This document shows, one piece after another, positions 1-6,399 of a stretch of 7,685 bases of DNA. Origin of the DNA: Gemmatimonadota bacterium (GTDB lineage: Bacteria > GCA-2686955); assembly GCA_026991065.1 (NCBI GenBank), contig JALXCG010000168.1:1-7685 (forward strand), in the 5' to 3' direction. Within the stretch, counting starts at the first letter, position 1. Each line of letters begins with the position of its first letter. Under the pieces are notes generated by a model. It was given only the letters and a program-made list of their open reading frames with translations, was not told the DNA's origin and searched no databases. Position numbers and translations under genes: made by a program.

Positions 1-1747
1 GCAACCGATCGTGTCCCATCTGGCGTCGCAGATATCCGCCCAGGCGCTTGAGCGCCAAGCGTGGGTGGCTGCATCTGCCGTGCGACCAGCCACCGTCGCC
101 GACCACCAGGCCGGCGCAGCGCAGCCGCTCCAGGATCCTGTCCACGGTCGCCGGAGGGCGATTGGAAGCGGCCGCCAGAGCCGTGGCCGGGAACCGCGCG
201 GGAGCCAGGGCGAGAAACTCGAGGATCTCCCGCTCTTCTGCGCCGACGGTTGCAGCGCGCGCGCGGAGGTATGCCAGGAAATCGGCCGCCAACTCTCCCC
301 GAACACGCTCCGGCTGTCCCAGCAGGGCGATGAGATGTCGCGGGTTGCCGCCGCTGACTTCGCTCCAGAAGTCGTCCTCGACGCTGCCGCGGCGGGGGCC
401 GAGTTGATCGATCGCCAGCGCTCGCACAGCCTCTCTGTCGAGCGGTTCGAGGGTGAGGATCTGTGCTGTGGCACCGGCGACTGTTGGCGCAGCGCTCTTC
501 GAGGTCAGCAGGTGGTCGGTCACCAATACCAGGGGCAACTCGGCGGTTGCCGCCGCGCACTGGGTGATCACCTCCTCGGCGTCGGGGTGGCCGCTGCTCT
601 CCAAACCCAGCAGCACCGCTTCACCGGCACGGCCCCGCTCCTCGACGATGGCCAGAAGCTGGTCCATCGGATCGGCCATCGGCGCGACGTGATCGCCGGT
701 CTCCAGCGGCGCACCCAGGGCGGCCAGCGGCTGCGCGCCGGTCGCGCCGCCGTCGAGTCGGCACCAGTAGGCGAGGCCGTTCTCCTCCTGGGCGCTGAAG
801 ATCGCCTCGCGCAGCAGTCGGCTCTTGCCGCACCCGGGCGCCCCCTGAAGGAGTAAGGTGGTTCCGCGACCGCATCTGCCGGCCTCGCGCCGGGCCGACG
901 CAATCGTTGCCAGAAGCTTGTCGCGGCCCACAAAGGTGGCGTCCACCACCGGCGGCAGCGGGGGAGTGCCGGGCATCGCCTCGCGCGCCACTAGTGCCGT
1001 GGCGGGCCGCTGCGCGGGGTCGGGCATCAGCAGAGAGCAGAGCCAACTGCTCCAGCGCTCGCTCTCCGCGCCTTCAACAGAGCGTGCCACCGCCGTCGCT
1101 GCCCGGTTTCGAATCTCTTCCGCCTCTTCCAATTTCTCGCGGGCGATTCTCTGCCCGCCACGCTCGCGAAATGGCAGCGTTCCGGTGAGCAGATGGAGAC
1201 CGAGCAGACCGACAGAATAGAGATCGGTTCGGGCGTCGACCTCAGCGCCACGGAGCACTTCCGGCGCAACGTACGGCAGCGTACCGAGGATCTCCGTGGG
1301 GCGTTCGCCGACGCGCCGGCAGAGACCCAAGTCAACCAACTGCATGGCTCCATCCGCCGAGCGGATCAGATGCTCCGGCTTGAGATCAAGATGCACCCAC
1401 CCGTGTTGATGGAGTTGCGCCAGCACAGCCAAAAGGTCGCCCAGAATGCGACTCAAGTCCGCGGTGCTCTTGATCGCTCCCGGTTCCAGTGGTTGCCCTT
1501 CCGCCCAGGTTCGGGTCAGCGCGGCGCGCCCGGTGCGGGTGTGGCCGTAGGCACGCGGCGCCGGTAGCAACGCATGCCGCACCTCGCGCAGAATCGCGAA
1601 CTCATGAGCGATCGCGGAGTCGTGCTCAGCGCCCAGGCTGCTCTTCAGCGCCACGACCTCGCCGTTCGCGCGGTCCCGCACTCGCTCCAGCAGCGCCATG
1701 CCGCCGCTGCGCTGCCAGCCGAGATCCTCGAAGCGATCCATGCCCAT
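1..1747 (-). CDS. Ser/Thr protein kinase fused to an AAA-type ATPase module (C-terminus cut by left edge)
   Basis: This is a predicted cytoplasmic signalling protein: a Hanks-type kinase followed by a PknK/AAA_16-like P-loop ATPase. The 582 residues present stay open to the window edge. Kinase, about residues 8-260: a loose Gly-rich loop (GGM 15-17), VALK with Lys35, likely alphaC Glu49, catalytic loop HLDLKPEH (Asp121, Lys123), DLG 139-141, APE 161-163, the subdomain IX motif DLYSVG with Asp175, and Arg247 in QRP. ATPase: FVGR 272-275, Walker A GAPGCGKS 302-309, SGGNP 465-469, then a winged-helix-like region (about 505-550). Two oddities: the catalytic-loop Asn is His126, and the Walker B region (VLLGLES, about 378-384) lacks the usual Asp. 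Related proteins often continue into TPR repeats; that part is outside the window. The start is the ATG at 1747, 8 nt after GGAGG; a second in-frame ATG at 1741 is possible. It is the last gene visible, 5 nt after the glycosyltransferase. The family call is firm; its substrate is unknown. Confidence 0.9.
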   Translation of the reverse strand, partial: MGMDRFEDLGWQRSGGMALLERVRDRANGEVVALKSSLGAEHDSAIAHEFAILREVRHALLPAPRAYGHTRTGRAALTRTWAEGQPLEPGAIKSTADLSRILGDLLAVLAQLHQHGWVHLDLKPEHLIRSADGAMQLVDLGLCRRVGERPTEILGTLPYVAPEVLRGAEVDARTDLYSVGLLGLHLLTGTLPFRERGGQRIAREKLEEAEEIRNRAATAVARSVEGAESERWSSWLCSLLMPDPAQRPATALVAREAMPGTPPLPPVVDATFVGRDKLLATIASARREAGRCGRGTTLLLQGAPGCGKSRLLREAIFSAQEENGLAYWCRLDGGATGAQPLAALGAPLETGDHVAPMADPMDQLLAIVEERGRAGEAVLLGLESSGHPDAEEVITQCAAATAELPLVLVTDHLLTSKSAAPTVAGATAQILTLEPLDREAVRALAIDQLGPRRGSVEDDFWSEVSGGNPRHLIALLGQPERVRGELAADFLAYLRARAATVGAEEREILEFLALAPARFPATALAAASNRPPATVDRILERLRCAGLVVGDGGWSHGRCSHPRLALKRLGGYLRRQMGHDRL

Positions 1748-1752
1748 GCGGC

Positions 1753-2928
1753 CTACCTCCCGCCCGGTGCCGCTGGAGCCATCCCGAGCCGGTTGCGGCG
1801 CTTGCCGGGGGCTTCCGTTGCGAGTACTTCCTCATAGAGCGACCGGGTTCGGTCCAACATAGCCTCCCGCGAGAACTCTTCTACTCCTTTTTGCGCTGCT
1901 TTTTCCATGGCATCCAAGTCGATCGCCGGCGAGAGCAACCCGACCACCTGGGCGGCGAGATCGGTGACGCTGCCCGGGCTGAAGGTCGCTCCACAGCGGC
2001 TCTGCGCGACCAGATCGGCGACGCCACTTCCGCCGGCACCGATCACGGGACGGCCACTGGCCAGAGCTTCCAGCGCAACGAGGCCGAATCCTTCGCTCGC
2101 TCCCGGCAGGATCACGCAATCCGTCGCCGCATAGAGTTCGTGCAGTCCGGCACCCGTCACCTCGCCCTGCCAGTGGATGGCCGCGCTGACGCCCGACTCG
2201 GCAGCCTGTCGCCGCAACCGAGCCTCCTCCGGTCCGTCGCCGGCAATCAGCAAGCGCAGGTTCGGTAGCTCCCGGCGAGCGAGCGCCAACGCCGGAAAAA
2301 GTAGTGCGACCTCTTTCTCCGGCGCCAGTCGTCCAACAAAGGCGATGGCTCGGGTCGCGGGGTTCAGGCCGAGGCGCGAGCGGAGCGCCGCGCGTTGCCG
2401 GGCGTTGATCCGCTTGAAGCGCGCCAGGTCGATGCCGTGGGGAATCAGTTCAACGTTGTGGACTCCCAGGCGTCGGCGCAGGCTCCGCCGCACCGCCGGG
2501 CTCGGCGCGATCCAGCGATCGGTGCGGAGCGCCAGCCAGCGATCCGGCAGAAAGTGCTTGTAGGGCCGTGGGCTCCAGAGGTTGTGCTGAGTGACGACGA
2601 GGCGCGGCGTGCCGCGCGCCCCCGCGGCGATCCGCCCCCACAGGCTGGCGGAGAAGAGGTGGGTGTGGAGCAGTGACGCCTTCTCCTCCGTGAGCCAGCG
2701 CCGAATCGAACGCACCGCGCCGCCGCCGATGCGGCCCTCCATGCCGAAGTCGACCACGGAAAACCCCTCTTTGCGCAGCCGTTCTCCAACAACTCCCCGG
2801 CGCCGCAGGCACCCCACCACGACCCGCCACGGCGGCGGCATCCCCGTGGCCAGCGCCTCCACATGGAACTGCGCGCCACCCAAATCCAGGTGGTCGATCA
2901 AGAGGGCCAGCGTGGTGGTGGATGACAT
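1753..2928 (-). CDS. GT4-family (GT-B fold) glycosyltransferase
   Basis: This is a predicted retaining glycosyltransferase that moves a sugar from a nucleotide-sugar donor to an unknown acceptor, at the cytoplasmic face. Its 391 residues match the usual GT4 length. The N-terminal acceptor-side domain starts with a beta strand and the loop LDLGGAQFH (14-22), followed by HTH 88-90 and QHN 114-116. The C-terminal donor domain carries FVGRLAPEKE (197-206), the strand and loop LLIAGDGPE (226-234), and the signature GASEGFGLVALEALA. In that signature Glu279 and Glu287 form the EX7E pair that contacts the donor. There is no signal peptide or clear membrane segment. It starts 3 nt after the MlaF stop and has no convincing Shine-Dalgarno, so translation is probably coupled. 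The family call is strong. Donor and acceptor cannot be read from sequence; membership in an MCE lipid-transport operon makes a glycolipid or LPS-type acceptor plausible, but this is inference. Confidence 0.93.
   Translation of the reverse strand: MSSTTTLALLIDHLDLGGAQFHVEALATGMPPPWRVVVGCLRRRGVVGERLRKEGFSVVDFGMEGRIGGGAVRSIRRWLTEEKASLLHTHLFSASLWGRIAAGARGTPRLVVTQHNLWSPRPYKHFLPDRWLALRTDRWIAPSPAVRRSLRRRLGVHNVELIPHGIDLARFKRINARQRAALRSRLGLNPATRAIAFVGRLAPEKEVALLFPALALARRELPNLRLLIAGDGPEEARLRRQAAESGVSAAIHWQGEVTGAGLHELYAATDCVILPGASEGFGLVALEALASGRPVIGAGGSGVADLVAQSRCGATFSPGSVTDLAAQVVGLLSPAIDLDAMEKAAQKGVEEFSREAMLDRTRSLYEEVLATEAPGKRRNRLGMAPAAPGGR
1756..1760 (-). promoter_or_regulatory. Strong Shine-Dalgarno of the kinase gene, beside the glycosyltransferase stop
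   Basis: On the minus strand GGAGG is followed directly by TAG, the stop codon of the glycosyltransferase gene, and then by ATG at 1747 with 8 nt between GGAGG and the start. Ribosomes finishing the upstream gene would sit on this site, so re-initiation is likely. It also supports ATG 1747 over the second ATG at 1741. Confidence 0.75.
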
Positions 2929-2931
2929 GAA

Positions 2932-3684
2932 TCAGCGGTTGGGAAGAGGGGCATCGGGGGCAAAAAAGGCGCGTACCGCGGCCGAATCCGCTGCCGCGGC
3001 GTCGGCAACAGTGCCATCGAAAGAGACCCCTCCCCGCTCCAGAAAGAGGATGCGATCGGCGATGCGGCGAATGCTCGCGATTTCGTGCGTAACCACCACC
3101 AGGGTGGTCCCGAGTTGCCGCCGCAGGTCGAGCAGGAGCAGGTCGAGTTGGCGTGCGGTAACCGGGTCCAGGCCGGCTGACGGCTCGTCGCAAACCAGGA
3201 GCGGCGGGTCCAGAATCAAGGCGCGTGCCAACGCGGCGCGTTTGCGCATGCCGCCGGAAAGCTCGGCCGGGAGGTAGTTCCCGGCCGCCTCCAGGCCCAC
3301 TTGGGAGAGCCGTTGCTGAACCAGAGTCCGAACCACGGCCGGTGGCAGAGAGGTGTGCATCTCGAGTGGCATCGCCACGTTCTCGGCAACGCTCAGAGAA
3401 CCGAGCAGGGCACCGTTTTGAAACAGAAACCCGACCCCCAATCGGGTTCGGTTCAGGGCCTCTTCGTCCAGCTTGGTGATCTCCTGCCCGCGAATGGAGA
3501 TGCGCCCGGCACTGGGCTCGGACAGGCGCAGCATGTGCTTGATCAGGGTCGACTTGCCGGAGCCGCTGCCGCCCAGAATGACACGGATCTCGCCGGGGAA
3601 GACCTGAAACGAGACATCGTGTAGAACCCGGCGCTCGCCGTAGCGGGCTTCCAGGTTTTCGACGCGTAGAATCGGCTCCGGCAT
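2932..3684 (-). CDS. mlaF: MlaF-like ABC transporter ATPase
   Basis: This is the cytoplasmic ATPase of an MCE-type lipid transporter and should power the adjacent MlaE-type permease. The 250 residues are a complete single nucleotide-binding domain: Walker A GGSGSGKST (38-46), Q-loop Gln89 in FQNGALLGSLSV (a wording typical of MlaF), ABC signature LSGGM (142-146), Walker B with Asp166 and Glu167 in LLVCDEPSAGLDP, and switch His200 in VVTHE. All catalytic residues are present. The reading frame is open upstream to 3888, but that extension overlaps the permease gene and is Arg/Gly-rich shadow sequence. The ATG at 3684 has GAGAGG 4 nt upstream and begins the normal first ABC strand (ILRVENLEARYG). 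The gene lies 8 nt after the permease stop and 3 nt before the glycosyltransferase. The family is certain; the transported lipid is not known. Confidence 0.95.
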   Translation of the reverse strand: MPEPILRVENLEARYGERRVLHDVSFQVFPGEIRVILGGSGSGKSTLIKHMLRLSEPSAGRISIRGQEITKLDEEALNRTRLGVGFLFQNGALLGSLSVAENVAMPLEMHTSLPPAVVRTLVQQRLSQVGLEAAGNYLPAELSGGMRKRAALARALILDPPLLVCDEPSAGLDPVTARQLDLLLLDLRRQLGTTLVVVTHEIASIRRIADRILFLERGGVSFDGTVADAAAADSAAVRAFFAPDAPLPNR

Positions 3685-3688
3685 GCTG

Positions 3689-3694
3689 CCTCTC
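3689..3694 (-). promoter_or_regulatory. Shine-Dalgarno deciding the MlaF start
   Basis: GAGAGG on the minus strand lies 4 nt before ATG 3684 and overlaps the TGA stop of the permease gene (3693-3695). This fixes the ATPase start at 3684 rather than at the upstream ATG at 3888, and suggests stop-start coupling between permease and ATPase. Confidence 0.7.
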
Positions 3695-4844
3695 AATTCA
3701 GATAGAAGAGGAGTCCCGCCACGGCATCTGCCACGATGACGGCAAAGATCGACGAGACCACCGCTGCTGTCGTGGCGCGGCCCACGGCCTGGGCGCCTCC
3801 GCGCGCGCGGAACCCATGAAAGCTCCCGAGGAGTGTGATCAGCCAGGCGAAAAACACGCTCTTGATCAAACTGGCCAATAGATCCCAAGTGGTAACCGCG
3901 GAGGCCAGTTCCACGAGAAAGGCCTGCGGCGCAAGGTCCAGGTAGAACACCGCCGCCAGCAGGCCGCCGGCAGTGCCGATCGCGATCGCCAGCAGCGCCA
4001 GCAAGGGCGTGACCAGAGTCATGGCCAAAAAGCGTGGGACGACGACGAAACGCACCGGATGCAGGCCGAGGCTGCGCAGCGCGTCCGTCTCCTCCGTCAC
4101 CACCATGGTGGCGATCTCGGCGGCGACCGAGGAGCCGCTGCGCCCCGCCAGAACAATCGCCGTCATCAAGGCGCCCATCTCGCGCGCCATGGCGATTCCA
4201 ATCAGGTCGGCAACAAAGATGTTGGCGCCAAAACGTCGCAGCTGCGCGGCCGACTGCAGTGCCATCACCAACCCGATCAAGAAGGCAATCAGGAGCACCA
4301 CGCCGAGCGCGTCGACCCCCATCGAGACCGCTGCCGAAGTGACGGCACCGCGCCGCGAGCGCCCTTTTCCGAGCAGCGCGAGCCCACTGAAGTAAAAGAC
4401 ATTGGCGGTGAGAACCAGGGCCTCCAGCACGGCTTCTCCGGCCGCCAGTCCGGCGCTTCCGGCGGCCGCGAAGAGATCCCCAATCCGCTGCAGCGGTGTG
4501 CTCGCAGCGGGGAGATCGGTGGGTGTCTCGGCGACCCTGCCCGCGGCTTCGAGGGAGGGCGCGAACTCCAGCCAGCGGGTGCGCAGCTCCGCCGGAAGCG
4601 CGCAGAAATCAGGGGCCGTGATCGAGGTTCCGAGCTGTTTGGCCAGCAGCAGCAACCAGGCGATCCCGGCGCTGTCCAACTCCTGCACTGCGCTGAGGTC
4701 GAGCGCGGTAGCCTTCCGCGTGGCGCGCCGGCGCCAGGCGCGGTCGAATGTGCCCACCGTGTTGCGATCGATTCGCCCCGATGGCTTCACTCGTGTCCCA
4801 TCAACGACCAGGTGGGCCGGAGAGTGCCCGCGGTCAAAAGACAT
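3693..4844 (-). CDS. mlaE: MlaE-family lipid ABC permease with N-terminal STAS domain (MlaB-MlaE fusion)
   Basis: This is the inner-membrane permease of the MCE transporter, 383 residues. Residues about 10-105 form a STAS domain, the fold of stand-alone MlaB: strands, then DLSAVQELDSAGIAWLLLL, with Ser58 in the LDSAG loop where STAS proteins carry the phosphorylatable or functional Ser/Thr. After a short linker (about 106-118), residues 119-383 match MlaE/YrbE permeases. Several hydrophobic segments (roughly 176-197, 208-233, 270-300, 322-342, 359-382) surround the hallmark cytoplasmic loop: AGRSGSS, AAEIATM and VTEETDALRSLG (about 233-260). The start ATG 4844 has TGAGG about 7 nt upstream. 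The gene overlaps the 3' end of the upstream barrel gene by 11 nt and ends 8 nt before MlaF. STAS-MlaE fusions are a known variant; the fusion would fix MlaB:MlaE stoichiometry at 1:1. The substrate is most likely a phospholipid, inferred from the family. Confidence 0.95.
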   Translation of the reverse strand: MSFDRGHSPAHLVVDGTRVKPSGRIDRNTVGTFDRAWRRRATRKATALDLSAVQELDSAGIAWLLLLAKQLGTSITAPDFCALPAELRTRWLEFAPSLEAAGRVAETPTDLPAASTPLQRIGDLFAAAGSAGLAAGEAVLEALVLTANVFYFSGLALLGKGRSRRGAVTSAAVSMGVDALGVVLLIAFLIGLVMALQSAAQLRRFGANIFVADLIGIAMAREMGALMTAIVLAGRSGSSVAAEIATMVVTEETDALRSLGLHPVRFVVVPRFLAMTLVTPLLALLAIAIGTAGGLLAAVFYLDLAPQAFLVELASAVTTWDLLASLIKSVFFAWLITLLGSFHGFRARGGAQAVGRATTAAVVSSIFAVIVADAVAGLLFYLN

Positions 4845-6399
4845 GGGTCAGCCTCAGGCGCGCTGAACCCTCGACCAGAGCCTCCTCCGCCACTGCGGGA
4901 TCATTGAGATAGCGCAGCGAGTAGTAGAGCGAGATGCTCTTGGTCAGACGGAAATTGATCGTCCCCTCCGCGTCCACAATGTTCTTGCCTCCGCCCTGCG
5001 GGAGCAGAAAATCGAGATCAGCACCGAGAAGGATCCGGCGCCCCAGCCGTCCCGAAAAAACCACCGATTCTTCGATTCCGTAAAGGCTGCTCGAGTGCTG
5101 TTCCATATAGAAGTTGGCGTGCGCGGGGTCGGTCAGCAAGGTGTCGGCACCTACCGCCGCGAGGAGTTCGTCAGTGGGAGTGTCGGCGGCGAAGACTGAA
5201 CTGTTGATGGTCTGGCGGAAACCATAGCCTGTGCGCAGGAAAAGGCTGGAGCGCTCGGTCTTCATGGCCACCAGATTGATGCCCACGCCCTCCTGAAGAG
5301 TCAGCGGCAGGCCTCCCGGAGAGAGACGCACTTCATCGGCAACGCCGTAGTCTTTCACCCGATTGTCCCGATCGATCTTCATGAACTCGACCGGTGAATC
5401 CAGGTAGACGCGTCCCGGAAGCGCCTTGTTTTCGACGAAGAGGCGCGCGTACAGACCCACGCGCCCACCCAGCTTGCGGACGCCCACGGCGCGTGCCAGG
5501 AGGCGATCGGTGAGGATGCGCCAGCCTACGTCTTGCACATGAGTCAGGCCCTCCTCCAGAAGAGAGCGGCAGGAGAGTGAATAGTGCTCTGAATCACTGG
5601 AGAAACGCAGCTCACCGGTCCCGCTGAACGAAAAGTCCTTGCGGGATATCCCTTCGGCGCCGCCGGTCTGATGGTCGAGCAGGAGATTGGCGTGGGTGGC
5701 GGCGTAGAGCACGCCGGCTTTGCCGCGCTGTTCACCCGGCAACAGTTCGGTGCCGGCGCCCAACAGATTGCCCGTCACCGGGTCGATGACCAGGCTCAGA
5801 TGGGTCAGCTCACCGGGCAGAAGGCGTACCGTCGTGAAGTTGACAATGGTGCTGTAATCTTCGCCCACGGGGATGATTTTGTAGAGCCCGGGCCGCAGCA
5901 GCCAGGTGATCTGATGCTCGCCGAGAACCTCTTCCGCGGAGCGACCGACGCCAAACGTCGAGTAGCTTGGCAACTGCACTACTTCGTAGTTGTAGCCGAT
6001 TGTTGTTCTGGTTTCGTCGATACCGCGGATCACCAATCCCGACCAATCGGCGTCGACCACCGTGGCATTCCCCGCGCGCACCTCGACAGTACGCTCCAGT
6101 CGCTGTGTGAGGTCACCGGAGCCCCAGCGCACGGTGTAGGTTCCGGGAGTGAGGACCACGCTGTGCCCCATGCGCTGCACTTTGAGCATCTGCGTGCCCT
6201 GATAGACGGAATACGCGGGTTCGTAGTCGGGGTCGGTCATTGCCGGAAGGAAAAGTGTGCCTTTTTCCCACGGAATGACTTGGGCTTCACGGGCCAGCTG
6301 CGTGAGGGGATCCGGCATCTCCCAGCTTGCGGGACCGGCAGAAGGAGTCGCCAGCAGGAGTCCGAGAAGGATTGTGCCGGGAACAGTCATGGAGATCAT
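4834..6399 (-). CDS. Secreted protein with tandem PEGA-like modules and a predicted outer-membrane beta-barrel; unrecognised family
   Basis: I do not recognise a named family. The 521-residue product begins with a signal peptide: a hydrophobic core (about residues 5-18, TVPGTILLGLLLAT), with likely cleavage near AGPA (21-24). Two similar beta-rich modules follow (about 62-120 and 138-206), each with a PGxY turn and a T-V-x-V strand as in PEGA-type surface domains. From about 255 to the end the chain alternates polar and hydrophobic residues in short strands, such as GTGELRFS, RVGLYARLFVE, SLFLRTGYGFRQ, RILLGADLDFLL and SISLYYSLRYL. It ends in ARLRLTHVF, a last strand with terminal Phe as in BAM-assembled porin-like barrels. 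The tail resembles DUF481/DUF3078-type barrels, though weakly. Start ATG 6399 follows GGAGGAGGG; its ATGA overlaps the lipoprotein stop, and its 3' end overlaps the permease gene. Context suggests an outer-membrane partner of the MCE transporter (inference). Confidence 0.85.
   Translation of the reverse strand: MISMTVPGTILLGLLLATPSAGPASWEMPDPLTQLAREAQVIPWEKGTLFLPAMTDPDYEPAYSVYQGTQMLKVQRMGHSVVLTPGTYTVRWGSGDLTQRLERTVEVRAGNATVVDADWSGLVIRGIDETRTTIGYNYEVVQLPSYSTFGVGRSAEEVLGEHQITWLLRPGLYKIIPVGEDYSTIVNFTTVRLLPGELTHLSLVIDPVTGNLLGAGTELLPGEQRGKAGVLYAATHANLLLDHQTGGAEGISRKDFSFSGTGELRFSSDSEHYSLSCRSLLEEGLTHVQDVGWRILTDRLLARAVGVRKLGGRVGLYARLFVENKALPGRVYLDSPVEFMKIDRDNRVKDYGVADEVRLSPGGLPLTLQEGVGINLVAMKTERSSLFLRTGYGFRQTINSSVFAADTPTDELLAAVGADTLLTDPAHANFYMEQHSSSLYGIEESVVFSGRLGRRILLGADLDFLLPQGGGKNIVDAEGTINFRLTKSISLYYSLRYLNDPAVAEEALVEGSARLRLTHVF
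5782..6216 (-). repeat. Two tandem PEGA-like protein modules inside the barrel protein
   Basis: Module 1 is residues about 62-120 and module 2 about 138-206. Shared landmarks in order: a hydrophobic strand leading to L-x-PG-x-Y (VVLTPGTYTV against WLLRPGLYKI), a variable polar stretch, then a T-V strand and a Gly turn followed by T-x-hydrophobic-D (RTVEVRAGNATVVDAD against TTVRLLPGELTHLSLVID). The match is at protein level only; no DNA-level repeat is visible. It suggests an old internal duplication of a beta-sandwich domain of the PEGA or carboxypeptidase-regulatory-like kind. Confidence 0.5.

Noticed and set aside
11-856. Long plus-strand reading frame (281 codons) opposite the kinase-ATPase gene
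   Set aside because: It mirrors the real minus-strand gene; the translation is Arg/Gln/Gly-rich with no recognisable motif, as expected for an antisense frame in high-GC DNA.
568-1046. Minus-strand reading frames in other phases inside the kinase gene
   Set aside because: They overlap the Walker A region encoded in the real frame and have Arg/Ala/Pro-rich, motif-free translations.
3685-3888. N-terminal extension of the MlaF frame up to an ATG at 3888
   Set aside because: It lies wholly inside the MlaE coding region, is low-complexity Arg/Gly-rich, and the internal ATG 3684 has a ribosome site and begins the family-typical N-terminus.
4059-4907. Plus-strand 282-codon frame opposite the STAS-MlaE gene
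   Set aside because: It is antisense to a clear membrane permease; the translation has no hydrophobic or domain pattern of its own.
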